Assembly (NCBI RefSeq): GCF_018687715.1
Contig: NC_056753.1
Coordinates: forward strand, 13,947,001-14,011,000
Reading direction: 5' to 3'
DNA: 64,000 nucleotides
DNA from: Carya illinoinensis
Lineage: Eukaryota > Streptophyta > Magnoliopsida > Fagales > Juglandaceae
Shown: positions 22,002 through 31,679 of the stretch, in pieces
How the letters are laid out: every line of letters begins with the position of its first letter
Position numbering within the stretch: the stretch's first letter is position 1
Notes under the pieces: model-generated
Told to the model about the DNA's origin: nothing
What the model saw: only the letters and a program-made list of their open reading frames with translations
The model's database searches: none
Made by a program: the position numbers and the translations under genes

Positions 22002-22754
22002 TGATGGGCCCCAAGGTGGACCAAGTCTTAAGGATCAATTACAAGATTAAGAGCCATGAAGATCAAAGAAGCAATGCAAGGATTGGTACAATCCAATTGG
22101 GATAAAGCTAGCAAGAGCCAGAACCAGTTTTGATCCACTTGATCCAAGCTATGGAAGACACGACTTGGGCCTACTGTTAATGAAGACCATGAACTTATTT
22201 ATTTCATTAAAAGAGCTTATCTAATTAGTTTAGAATAAGTGGGCTTGAGGATGTTGGCCCACACATGTCTTATTTCTAATGAACTAAGTTTTTGGGAAGG
22301 CCTTGAATTTTGGCCAAGGGCATATTTGGAAAGTTATAAATTAAAGTGAACTAGGGTTTTAGAATACTGTAGCCTGAGCACTGTTCACGCTACAGTACCC
22401 GCGGCTCACTTTAGGGTTTTGGGGATTGTTTATTTAAACCACTTGTAGCTTCATTTGAGGGGGTAAGACATTTTTTTATTGAATTTTCATTGTGAGTGAG
22501 TTTTCTCCTCTTGTTCTTAATTGAACTCTTGAACTTATCAAAGGTAAATCACAACCTTTGTGGCGTTCCTCATTGTAATTTGGGTTCTTGAGACGAGATT
22601 TCATTGGGTCTAGATTTTAATATAATCTAGGTTCTTGAAACGAGATCTCAACGGGTCTAGATTCTCCATCCATAGACTTGAGTTTGGCGTTCTTGGGTTT
22701 GTTTTTCCAATATTGTTGTTGGGTCTCAAAGCGAGTCGATTGGGGTTCACATCA
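22002..22754 (+). mobile_element. Solo LTR inserted in N1 (TSD TGTTA)
   Basis: A single 753-bp LTR, TGATGGGCCCC...GGGGTTCACATCA, with TGTTA immediately on both sides (21997-22001 and 22755-22759). It has no primer site or internal sequence. Its right end (CGAGTCGATTGGGG) matches the C2/N4 subtype rather than N1/N2 (CAAGTCTATTGGGG). This is the product of a full insertion followed by LTR-LTR recombination. Confidence 0.95.
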
Positions 22755-22759
22755 TGTTA

Positions 22760-23173
22760 CATGAACGTTTGTGGGAGTATCATTTTCCAATTATTGAATT
22801 GTTACATGAACGTTTGCGAGAGTATCATTTGTCATTTATAGAGTTTGCATATAATAGGATCATGCATACTGATACTTCATATTATCCTTTTGAAATTATT
22901 TATGGTTTTAATCCATTTATTTCTTTTGATTTAATGCATTTACCTGTTGATGACAAAAGTAGCTTGCATGGACATTTCCAAATTCTTGATAAAGTTAAAG
23001 ATACTTCATATCTAGTGGATCTTCCAGGTAAGTATCATGTGTTTGCTATTTTCAATGTTACTGATTTTTTTCCCTATGATCCAGGTGAAGATTCGAGGTC
23101 GAATCCTTTTGAAGAGAAGGGGAATGATGGGCCCCAAGGCGGACCAAGTCTTAAGGATCAATTACAAGATTAA
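22760..23173 (+). pseudogene. N1 integrase C-terminal remnant
   Basis: HERLWEYHFPIIELL and [18 protein letters not shown] modules lead into the integrase core end (SYYPFEIIYGFNPF). The frame then skips from RSSLHG to HFQILDKVKDTSYLVDLP, losing the GDWVWV part. [19 protein letters not shown] follows, then GPQGGPSLKDQLQD and a stop 49 bp into the 3' LTR. The polypurine tract GAAGAGAAGGGGAA before 23125 is part of this frame. No catalytic residues are left. Confidence 0.8.
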
Positions 23174-23222
23174 GAGCCATGAAGATCAAGGGAGCAATAC
23201 AAGAATTGGTACAATCCAATTG
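23125..23222 (+). repeat. 3' LTR of N1, piece 1
   Basis: The first 98 bp of the N1 3' LTR (TGATGGGCCCCAAGGCGG...), cut by insertion of N2 at AATTG (23218-23222). It continues at 27974. Confidence 0.93.
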
Positions 23223-24025
23223 TGATGTGAACCCCAATAGACTTGCTTTGAGACCCAACAACAATACTAGAAAAACAACCCCAAGAAAGCCAACCTCAGG
23301 TATATGGATGGAGAATCTAGACCCAATGAGAACCCATTCAAAGAACCTAGATTATATCAAAATCTAGACCCATTGAAGAACCCGTCTCAAGAACCTAGAT
23401 TACAAAGGAAGAACGCCACAAAGGTTTTGATTTACCCTTGATAAGTTCAGAAGTTCAAGAAGAACAAGAGGAGGTCACTCAACTCTCAATCACAATTCCA
23501 TATAGTCTGCCTCTCAAATGAGGTTACAATTGGTTTAAATAGACAATCCCCAAAAACCCTAAGTAAACAATTCGTCGGGTACTGTAGCGTGAACAGTGCC
23601 ATACGCCGCGCTACAGTAACTTCTGAAACCCTAGTAAGACATAAAATTATAACTTTCCAAATAAACCCTTGGCCAAAATATAAGGCCTTCCCCAAACCCT
23701 AGTTCATTAGAAATAAGACGTGTGGGCTGGACATCCCCGGAGCCCAATTATTCTTGATTAATTCATTTGACTAATAAATTAAGCCCTTTTAATGAAATAA
23801 ATAAATCCATGGTCTTCCATAACAATAGGCCCAAGTCGTGTCTTCTATAGCTTGGATCAAGTGGAGCAAAACTGGTTCTCCTTCTTTCAAGCCCGTCATG
23901 AGTGTTGGGCTCTTGCTAGCTTGATCCCAATTGGATTGCACCAATTCTTGCATTGCTCTCTTGATCTTCGTGACTCTTAATCTTGTAATTGATCCTTAAG
24001 ACTTGGTCCGCCTTGGGGCCCATCA
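23223..24025 (-). repeat. 3' LTR of N2
   Basis: 803 bp, TGATGTGAACCCC to GGGGCCCATCA on the plus strand. It contains the ACTGTAGCG...CGCTACAGTA inverted half-sites at about 23580-23618 and encodes the last 16 codons of the integrase-derived frame. Confidence 0.94.
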
Positions 24026-24504
24026 TTCCCCCTCTCCTCAAAAGGATTCGACCTCGAATCTCCACCTGGATCAAAGGGAAAAACATCAGTAACATTGAAA
24101 ATAGCAAACACATGATACTTACCTGGAAGATCCACTAGATATGAAGTATCTTTAACTTTATCAAGAATTTGGAAATCTCCATCCAAGCTACTTCTGTCAT
24201 CAACAGGTAAATGCATTAAATCAAAAGAAATAAATGGATTAAAACCATAAATAATTTCAAAAGGACAATATGAAGTAGCGTTATGCATGATCCTATTATA
24301 TGCAAACTCTATAAATGACAAATGATACTCTCGCAAACGTTCATGTAACAATTCAATAATTGGAAAATGATACTCCCAGAAACGTTCATTTAGCAATTCA
24401 ATAAATGGAAAATGATACTCCCACAAACGTTCATAAAACACATTTAAAGTCTTCCTTACACCAAAATGACCATTCCAATTATATGCGATCTCAATGAATG
24501 GCAA
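23977..24504 (-). CDS. N2 integrase-derived C-terminal frame
   Basis: 175 codons. It starts within the module array (residues ~1-60: AYNWNGHFGVRKTLNVFYERLWEYHFPFIELL and 15-residue relatives). It continues into the integrase core end ([28 protein letters not shown]) and, after a deletion, the QILDKVKDTSYLVDLP module, ending GPQGGPSLKDQLQD inside the LTR. Catalytic Asp and Glu are absent, so it cannot be an active integrase. Upstream it connects in sense to the 544-codon frame through a stop at 24610-24612 and a further frame break between 24505 and 24610. Confidence 0.7.
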   Translation of the reverse strand: MPFIEIAYNWNGHFGVRKTLNVFYERLWEYHFPFIELLNERFWEYHFPIIELLHERLREYHLSFIEFAYNRIMHNATSYCPFEIIYGFNPFISFDLMHLPVDDRSSLDGDFQILDKVKDTSYLVDLPGKYHVFAIFNVTDVFPFDPGGDSRSNPFEERGNDGPQGGPSLKDQLQD

Positions 24505-24740
24505 ACCATACTCCCAAAAGTTTTCATGTAATACACGTAAACTCTTCTTTACACCAAAATGACCACTCCAACTATATGCAAACTCAATGAATGGGAAACA
24601 ATACTCCCACTAATATTCATGCATTATGTCTAAAATATTCTTTATACCAAAGTGACCACTCCAACTATTTGCAAACTTAATGAATGGCAAGTAGTACTCC
24701 CACCAATGGTCATGCAACACGTCTAAAGTCCTCTTTATGT
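24323..24740 (-). repeat. In-frame 45-bp and 93-bp module array in N2
   Basis: On the plus strand the word GATACTC recurs at 24324, 24369 and 24414 (45-bp steps), and CCAAARTGACC at 24461, 24554 and 24647 (93-bp steps). Translated on minus, each 93-bp step is a 31-residue module of the type [15 protein letters not shown] plus [15 protein letters not shown], and each 45-bp step the 15-residue second half. The module fuses the integrase zinc-finger start with the core segment [10 protein letters not shown], which lie more than 400 bp apart in C2. Both steps are multiples of three. Confidence 0.85.
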
Positions 24741-26244
24741 CAAAATTTCTCAACAGACCACATCCATGCACAAGCAACTCACGCATAAGACTAGTAGGCA
24801 CACAAAGTCTTTTCTCTCTAAACAAGTACCAATCTAGTCTATATAATTGAGAAAACGATGCTTTCTTATGTACTCCATACACACTAGCCAAGCCATCATC
24901 ATTAACAAATAAGTTCTTATCATATTGAAATCTCAATAACTTTGCATCCAAAATGAAGACAAGGATATACCTTCTTGATAATGCTTCAAATACAAGATTT
25001 CTCTTACCATATGTGTACTGAATCACATGAGGAAAGGTCTCAATGAATTGAACCCACTTGGCATGCATTCTATCCAACCTAACTTGTCCCTTCAAGGGCG
25101 TCAAAGACTTATGCTCTTCAAATAAAGGTCGGTTAGGGATTGTCACACCTGACACAAGATCAATGTATTGCTCTATCTCTCCAATAGGTGGCAATCCACT
25201 AAACACACCGTTAGGAATCATGACCTCATATCCCTGCAACAAAGAGATAACAACACTAGGCAAAGATTTGTTAAGTCCGTTAGTATTAAAATTTGCCTTA
25301 GCATAAAAACTCACTTCTCTCTTTGTTTTTCTCTCACTTTCTTCGCTCTCATCTTTCTTTTCACTCTCTTTTTTTCTTGTGGTTTTAACATCACCCTCAT
25401 TTCTTTCACTCTCTTTTTCCTTTACACTCTCATTTCTTTCAATCCCTTTTTCAACATCTTTTTTTGAACTCTCAGCCTCACAATTGTTTTTCAACTCATT
25501 CTCTCTTTTTTTTGAGGTTTCACTATTTCTTTCTTCCCCAACCTCACTTTTACTCTTTCTTTTTTGATCAACCTCACTTTTCAACTTGAGTTGGTCCTCA
25601 TGGACCTGTGTTGGAGTTAAAGGAGCAAGTTTGATTGTTTTTCCATCATTTTCAAAACTGTACATGTTCCTAAACCCATCATGGATCACTCTCCTATCAC
25701 ACTGCCACGGCCTCCCCAACAAAATATGGCCAGCATGCATAGGCACTACATCACAAAGCACCTCATCCTTGTACTTCCCAATTGAAAAAGAAACTAGCAC
25801 TTGCTTATTTACCCTAACTTCCCCACAATCATTCAACCACTGCAACTTGTATGGTCTAGGGTGTTTCAAGGTAGGTAAATTCAATTTCTCAACTAAAGTA
25901 GTGCTAGCAACATTAGTACAACTTCCCCCATCAATTATCATACTACATACCTTGTTGTTGATGTGGCATCTAGTATGAAAAATGTTCTCTCTTTGTTGCT
26001 CTATATCATCCATCTTAAATTCTGTATTGGGAGCACGCCTAACAACAAGGGACTCGCCATACTCTTCATTCTTATCGAACCTATTCTCAATACTAGGCTC
26101 ATGTCTCCTCCTATCTTTCCCACTTTGTAGATTTTTAATCACTGCACCTCGTTGATCCATCCTATCCCTTACTTCTCCCAACACCATGTTCAACCGCTCA
26201 AATTGTTGTTGCATGGCTTGCAGCACAAATGAATTATTTGACAT
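24610..26244 (-). CDS. N2 chimeric Gag-remnant/protease/linker/integrase-finger polyprotein
   Basis: 544 codons without interruption. Residues 1-50 are the gag coiled-coil start ([20 protein letters not shown]). Around 55-95 this joins pre-protease; protease [13 protein letters not shown] lies near 105-120 and [12 protein letters not shown] near 170. A K/E/S-rich linker spans ~225-315, the pre-RT box ~330-375, then a direct jump from IPNRPLFEEH to SLTPLKGQ (RNase H end), a spacer, and module-type finger sequence to HEY. The final stop is TAG where N1 has TGG. Against C2, capsid/zinc knuckle and RT/RNase H are removed without losing frame. Expression and role are unknown; it could supply protease or bind RNA. 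Confidence 0.75.
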   Translation of the reverse strand: MSNNSFVLQAMQQQFERLNMVLGEVRDRMDQRGAVIKNLQSGKDRRRHEPSIENRFDKNEEYGESLVVRRAPNTEFKMDDIEQQRENIFHTRCHINNKVCSMIIDGGSCTNVASTTLVEKLNLPTLKHPRPYKLQWLNDCGEVRVNKQVLVSFSIGKYKDEVLCDVVPMHAGHILLGRPWQCDRRVIHDGFRNMYSFENDGKTIKLAPLTPTQVHEDQLKLKSEVDQKRKSKSEVGEERNSETSKKRENELKNNCEAESSKKDVEKGIERNESVKEKESERNEGDVKTTRKKESEKKDESEESERKTKREVSFYAKANFNTNGLNKSLPSVVISLLQGYEVMIPNGVFSGLPPIGEIEQYIDLVSGVTIPNRPLFEEHKSLTPLKGQVRLDRMHAKWVQFIETFPHVIQYTYGKRNLVFEALSRRYILVFILDAKLLRFQYDKNLFVNDDGLASVYGVHKKASFSQLYRLDWYLFREKRLCVPTSLMRELLVHGCGLLRNFDIKRTLDVLHDHWWEYYLPFIKFANSWSGHFGIKNILDIMHEY

Positions 26245-27165
26245 CCCTTTTGGTTATGAGTCACTTTAATGAGTCATTGTATGTGCTGCACAAAAAAGAA
26301 TGTTAGTGGAAAAAGACATCACGCTCTCTATCTTACGTGTTTACACTCAAATAATGACACTCCACTCGTGTTTCACACTTAATTGGCTTTTTTTTTCTGA
26401 TAATGATCTCACACTCTCTTGCCTTTTACCTCAAGAGTTTTCCCACTCAAGTTCTTTCAGAACTAATTGAACTAAATCAAGACAATACAACCTTGTCTTA
26501 TTCCAACTAGTAATTAGGTCCAAGAAACAAGAACAAGAGAAAACACTGAAAGAATAAAATGACACAAGACTCAAGGAAATGCTACAAGGGAAAGAGTACT
26601 CACAAGACAATACACCAACTATAAAGATATATGCAGCCCCTTTGAAATAAAATAAAAATTCGGATTTTTTTTTTTCGATTTTTTTTTTCTTTTCCTTTCC
26701 TTTCTTTTCTTTTCTTTTCTTTTCTTTTCTTTTCCTTTCCTTTCTTTTCTTTTCTTTTCCTTTCTTTTCTTTTCTCACTATTTCAGTCAAAAACAGCAAT
26801 ATTCAATTGCAACAATCAAACAACTGAATTCAAACACATAAAAATTGGCAAGGAAATAGAAGAGAATCAATGAAACGACACTCCAAAGAATTGACAAACT
26901 TAAAGATGCAAGAAACTCCAGAAATTTCCAACCTCTATATGGTGTAAATTTTGGCAGCTCTCAAACCAGCAACTTAGCCAACCAATGTTGATAAACATGA
27001 AACCAAAATGATAGAGTAATTTGGTAGCCCTAGGAAAAACGAATTTCTGCACTTTTTTTTTTTTTTTTCTTTGCAACCCTAGAACAATGAAACCTTAGAA
27101 TTAAAGATGCAATAGATAAAAGATAGAATTACACCTGATTGGAAAACCTTGCTCCGATTACCAAA
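26245..27165 (-). other. N2 leader, (AAAAG)n tract and primer site
   Basis: The primer site in sense is TTTGGTAATCGGAGCAAGG (about 27146-27165), one substitution off N1. The pentanucleotide run is long here (about 26686-26774, CTTTT units on plus). The gag-proximal ~170 bp are conserved. No gene is seen in this 0.9-kb stretch. Confidence 0.8.
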
Positions 27166-27968
27166 TGATGTGAACCCCAATAGACTTGCTTTGAGACCCA
27201 ACAACAATACTAGAAAAACAACCCCAAGAAAGCCAACCTCAGGTATATGGATGGAGAATCTAGACCCAATGAGAACCCATTCAAAGAACCTAGATTATAT
27301 CAAAATCTAGACCCATTGAAGAACCCGTCTCAAGAACCTAGATTACAAAGGAAGAACGCCACAAAGGTTTTGATTTACCCTTGATAAGTTCAGAAGTTCA
27401 AGAAGAACAAGAGGAGGTCACTCAACTCTCAATCACAATTCCATATAGTCTGCCTCTCAAATGAGGTTACAATTGGTTTAAATAGACAATCCCCAAAAAT
27501 CCTAAGTAAACAATTCGTCGGGTACTGTAGCGTGAACAGTGCCACACGCCGCGCTACAGTAACTTCTGAAACCCTAATAAGACATTAAATTATAACTTTC
27601 CAAATAAACCATTGGCCAAAATATAAGGCCTTCCCCAAACCCTAGTTCATTAGAAATAAGACGTGTGGGCTGGACATCCCCGGAGCCCAATTATTCTTGA
27701 TTAATTCATTTGACTAATAAATTAAGCCCTTTTAATGAAATAAATAAATCCATGGCCTTCCATAACAATAGGCCCAAGTCGTGTCTTCTATAGCTTGGAT
27801 CAAGTGGAGCAAAACTGGTTCTCCTTCTTTCAAGCCCGTCATGAGTGTTGGGCTCTTGCTAGCTTGATCCCAATTGGATTGCACCAATTCTTGCATTGCT
27901 CTCTTGATCTTCGTGACTCTTAATCTTGTAATTGATCCTTAAGACTTGGTCCGCCTTGGGGCCCATCA
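27166..27968 (-). repeat. 5' LTR of N2
   Basis: 803 bp, the same length and ends as the 3' LTR, with about seven differences (for example CCTAAG/CCCTAAG context near 27500, GCCACACG for GCCATACG near 27541, CATTGG for CCTTGG near 27612). Confidence 0.94.
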
Positions 27969-27973
27969 AATTG

Positions 27974-28021
27974 GGATCAAGCTAGCAAGAGCCCAACACT
28001 CATGATAGACTTGAAAGAAGG
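27974..28021 (+). repeat. 3' LTR of N1, piece 2
   Basis: 48 bp (GGATCAAGCTAGCAAGAGC...GAAAGAAGG) continuing the N1 3' LTR between N2 and N3. It ends with the N3 target GAAGG (28017-28021). Confidence 0.92.
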
Positions 28022-28479
28022 TGATGTGAACCCCAATCGATTCGCTTTGAGACCCAACAACAATATTGGAGAAACAAACCCAAGAACGCCAAACTCAAGT
28101 CTATGGATGGAGAATTTAGACCCGTTGAGATCTCGTTTCAAGAACCTAGGTTATATTAAAATCTAGACCCAATGAAATCTCGTCTCAAGAACCCAAATTA
28201 CAAGGAGGAACGCCACAAAGGTTGTGATTTACCTTTGATAAGTTTAAGAGTTCAATTAAGAACAAGAGGAGAAAACTCACTCACAATGAAAATTCAATAA
28301 AAAAGGTCTTCATTAACAGTAGGCCCAAGTCGTGTCTTCTATAGCTTGGATCAAGTGGATCAAAACTGGTTCTCCTTCTGTTAAGCCCATCATGGGTGTC
28401 GGGCTCTTACTCTCTTGATCTTTGTGGCTCTTAATCTTGTAATTAATCCGTAAGACTTGGTCTGCCTTGGGGCCCATCA
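28022..28479 (-). repeat. 3' LTR of N3 (458 bp, internally deleted)
   Basis: Begins TGATGTGAACCCCAATCGATTCGC and ends GGGGCCCATCA on plus. The deletion joins AATTCAATAAAAAAGG to TCTTCATTAACAGTAGGCCC. No TATTTAAA and no ACTGTAGC pair remain. Confidence 0.93.
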
Positions 28480-29033
28480 TTCCCCCTCTTCTCAAAAGGA
28501 TTCAACCTCGAATCTCCACCTGGATCAAAGGGAAAAAGATTAGTAACATTGAAAATAGCAAACACATGATACATACCTGGAAGATCTACTAGATATGAAA
28601 TATCATTAATTTTATCAAGAATTCGGAAATGTCCATCCAAGCTACTTCTGTCATCCACAAACAAAAGTATCAGAGTTAAATGAGTAAGTGGACAAAAATC
28701 ATAAATAACTTCGAAAGGAGAATATGAAGTAGTAGTATGCAAGGTCCTATTATATGCAAACTCTTTAAATGGCAAACAATCCTCCCAAGTTTTTAGATTC
28801 TTATGAAGAACAGTGCATAAGAGCTGAGTATTAGAAACCATACTCTTAGGTACACCATGAAGTCGCACTATCCCCCTGAAAAATAAGTTAACTATGTTTG
28901 TGGTATCATCAATTTTATGACATGAAATGAAATGTGACAGTTTGCTAAATCTATGCATAACCACAAAAATAGAATCTCTACCCCTTTTAGTTGTACGCAG
29001 CCCCAAAACAAAGTCCATAGATATGTCTACCAA
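28443..29033 (-). CDS. N3 deleted integrase frame
   Basis: 196 codons. The start [21 protein letters not shown] keeps the first integrase Asp region. The frame then skips from [14 protein letters not shown] straight to [18 protein letters not shown], deleting the second catalytic Asp and the Glu (D146 and E182 in the C2 integrase frame). The core end, a further deletion at RSSLDG/HFRILDK, and a short tail ending GPQGRPSLTD inside the LTR follow. It cannot be catalytic. Confidence 0.72.
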   Translation of the reverse strand: MVDISMDFVLGLRTTKRGRDSIFVVMHRFSKLSHFISCHKIDDTTNIVNLFFRGIVRLHGVPKSMVSNTQLLCTVLHKNLKTWEDCLPFKEFAYNRTLHTTTSYSPFEVIYDFCPLTHLTLILLFVDDRSSLDGHFRILDKINDISYLVDLPGMYHVFAIFNVTNLFPFDPGGDSRLNPFEKRGNDGPQGRPSLTD

Positions 29034-29185
29034 TAGTTTACTAGGAACGGGTAAGGGTGTGGCAAAACCTTAGACTTGGCCTTCCTACATGTAATGCACA
29101 TGCCACAAATGCAATTGACGTCTCTTTTCATCGTAGGCCAAAAGAAATGTTCATCCAACAATTCAATGAATGGCAAATGATACTC

Positions 29186-30868
29186 TCACAAACGTTCATG
29201 AGACACATCTAAAGTTTTCTTTGTGCCAAAATGACCATTCCAATTATATGCAAACTCAATGAATGGTAAGTAGTACTCCCACCAATGGTCATCCAACACA
29301 TCTAAAATCCTCTTTATATCAAAATTTTCCAAGAGACCACATCCATGCACAAGCAACTCACACATAAGACTAGTAGGCACACAAAGTCTTTTCTCTCTAA
29401 ACAAGTACCAATCTAGTCTATATAAATGAGAAAACGATACTTTCTCACGTACTCCATACATACAAGCAAAGTCATCATCATTAGCATGCAATTTCTTGTC
29501 ATATTCAAATCTTAATAACTTTGCATCTAAAATAACCATACGATCATACCTTCTTGCTAATGCACAAGCCACAAAAGTTTCCTTACCATGTGTGTACTTG
29601 ATTACAAGAGGAAAAGCCTCAATACATTCCTCCCACTTGGCATGCATTCTAGTCAATTTACAATGTCCTTTCAAGTGTATCAAGGACTCATGTTCTTCAA
29701 AGAAAGGTCGGGTAGGGATTGTCGCACCTGGCATAAAATCAATGTAATGCTCTATCTCTCTAATAGGTGGCAATCCACTAAACACTCTGTAAGGAATTAC
29801 GACCTTATATCCCTGCAACAAAGACATAACAATACTAGGCAAAGATTCATTAAATCCGTTAGTAGTAAAATTCACCTTAGCATAAAAACTTACTTCTCTC
29901 TTTGTTTTGCTCTCACTTTCTTCACTCATGCTTTTCTTTTCACTCTCCTTTTTCTTTTCACTTTCTTTTTCCTTTTCACTCTCTATTTTCTTTTCACTCT
30001 CTATTTTCTTTTCACTCTCTGTTTTTTCTTCACTCTCTCCTTCTCTTGAAGTTTTGGCCTCACTATTTCTTCTTTTCTCAATCTCACTTTCACTCTTTAT
30101 TTTTTCATCAATCTCACTTTCTCTCTTTCTTTTTTGATCGACCTCACTTTTCAACTTGAGTTGGTCCTCATGGACCTGTGTTGGAGTTAAAGGAGCAAGT
30201 TTAATTCTTTTTCCATCCTTTTCAAAGCTGTACATGTTTCTAAACCCATCATAGATCACTCTCCTATCACACTGCCATGGCCTTCCCAACAAAATATGGC
30301 CAGCATGCATAGGCACTACATCACAAAGTACCTCATCCTTGTACCTCCCAATTGAAAAAGAAACTAGCACTTGCTTATTTATCCTAACCTCTCCACAATT
30401 ATTCAACCACTGCAACTTGTATGGTTTAGGGTGTTTCAAAGTAGGTAAATTCAATTTCTCAACTAAAGTAGTGCTAGCAATATTAGTACAACTCCCTCCA
30501 TCAATAATCATACTACATACCTTGTTGTTGATGTGGCATCTAGTACGAAAAATGTTCTCTCTTTGCTGCTCTATACCATCCATCTTAAATTTTGTATTGG
30601 GAGCACGCTTAACAACAAGAGACTCTTCATACTCTTCATTCTTATTGTACCTATTCTCAATACTAGGCTCACGTCTCCTCCTACCTCTCTCACTTTGCAA
30701 ATTTCTAATCAATGCACCTTGTTTTTCCATCTTATCCTTCACTTCCCCCAACTTCAAATTTAACTTTTCAAACTTTTGTTGCATGGATTGCAACAAAAAG
30801 AATGAATTGTCTGACATCGATGCCCTTTGGTTCTGAGTCACTTTAATGAGACATCCTATGTGCTGCAC
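29186..30868 (-). CDS. N3 chimeric Gag-remnant/protease/linker/integrase-finger polyprotein
   Basis: 560 codons without interruption. The Met at 30868 gives a 17-residue extension; the Met starting MSDNSFFLLQSMQQKFEKLN is the likelier family start. The order is the same as in N2: gag coiled-coil remnant, protease ([13 protein letters not shown]), charged linker with EKKIESEKK repeats, pre-RT box, jump from IPTRPFFEEH to ESLIHLKGH, spacer, and finger modules ([34 protein letters not shown]). It ends at TGA where relatives have TGG; a real finger remnant (DEHFFWP...CGMCITC) lies downstream out of reach. A second long intact chimeric frame besides N2 is notable. Confidence 0.75.
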   Translation of the reverse strand: MQHIGCLIKVTQNQRASMSDNSFFLLQSMQQKFEKLNLKLGEVKDKMEKQGALIRNLQSERGRRRREPSIENRYNKNEEYEESLVVKRAPNTKFKMDGIEQQRENIFRTRCHINNKVCSMIIDGGSCTNIASTTLVEKLNLPTLKHPKPYKLQWLNNCGEVRINKQVLVSFSIGRYKDEVLCDVVPMHAGHILLGRPWQCDRRVIYDGFRNMYSFEKDGKRIKLAPLTPTQVHEDQLKLKSEVDQKRKRESEIDEKIKSESEIEKRRNSEAKTSREGESEEKTESEKKIESEKKIESEKEKESEKKKESEKKSMSEESESKTKREVSFYAKVNFTTNGFNESLPSIVMSLLQGYKVVIPYRVFSGLPPIREIEHYIDFMPGATIPTRPFFEEHESLIHLKGHCKLTRMHAKWEECIEAFPLVIKYTHGKETFVACALARRYDRMVILDAKLLRFEYDKKLHANDDDFACMYGVREKVSFSHLYRLDWYLFREKRLCVPTSLMCELLVHGCGLLENFDIKRILDVLDDHWWEYYLPFIEFAYNWNGHFGTKKTLDVSHERL

Positions 30869-31679
30869 AAAAAAAGAATGTTAGTGGAAAAAGACCTCAC
30901 ACGCTCTCCCTCACGTGTTTACACTTAAATAATGGCACTCCACTCGTGTTTCACTCTTAATTGGCTTTTTCCCCGATAATGATCTCACACTCTCTTGCCT
31001 TTTACCTCAAGAGTTTTCCCACTCAAGTTCTTTCAAAACTAATTGAACTAAATCAAGACAATACAACCTTGTTTTGTTCCAACTAATAATTAGGTTCTAG
31101 AAACAAGAACAAGAGAAACACGGAAGGAATAAAACGACAAGGGAATTAAGGAAAATTATTGGAATGGAAGGAAAACTATAAGACAAGATACCAACTAGAA
31201 AGAGGTAACAAGAGGTAATCAGCCCCTTTAAGGACAGCGCTCAATCAATGCCAAGTCACTCAATTTCATATGGCAAAGTATTTCAAACAGGCTATACCCA
31301 AAATCCTTTTCTTTCTCTTTTTTTTTTTCGAATTTTTCTCAAAAATTCAACCACAAACAGGAAAATTCAATTGTGATAATCAAACAATTGAATTCAAACA
31401 CATACAAATTGCCAAGGAAATAGAAGGAAATCAATGAAACCATAGAAATTTCAAACCTTAGGTGGTGCAACTTTTGGCAGCTCTCAAACAAGGAATTTAG
31501 CCACCTTATGATGATGAACATGAAACCCAAAAGATAGAATAATTTAACAGCCCTAGGAAATTCGAATTTCTGCACTTTTTTTTTTTGTGCAATCCTAGAA
31601 CAATGAAGCCCTAGAATTAACGATACAATAAATAAAGATAGAATCAGACCTGATTGGAAACCTTGCTCTGAATACCAAA
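30869..31679 (-). other. N3 leader and primer site
   Basis: The primer site in sense is TGGTATTCAGAGCAAGG (about 31661-31677). The AAAAG run is nearly lost (short CTTT tract at about 31310-31330). There is an extra ~100 bp (about 31215-31310: AATGCCAAGTCACTCAATTTCATATGGC...) shared with N4 but not N1/N2. No gene is seen. Confidence 0.75.

Larger units (their letters stand above)
23223..27968 (-). mobile_element. N2: complete non-autonomous chromovirus-derived element (TSD AATTG)
   Basis: A 4,746-bp minus-strand element with two 803-bp LTRs (23223-24025 and 27166-27968) and AATTG on both sides (23218-23222, 27969-27973). By eye the LTRs differ at about seven positions, so the insertion is young. 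Internal order in sense: primer site, leader, a 544-codon chimeric frame, the in-frame module array, and an integrase C-terminal frame. Capsid, zinc knuckle, RT, most of RNase H and the integrase catalytic core are absent, so mobility would need proteins from a C1/C2-like relative. Confidence 0.95.
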
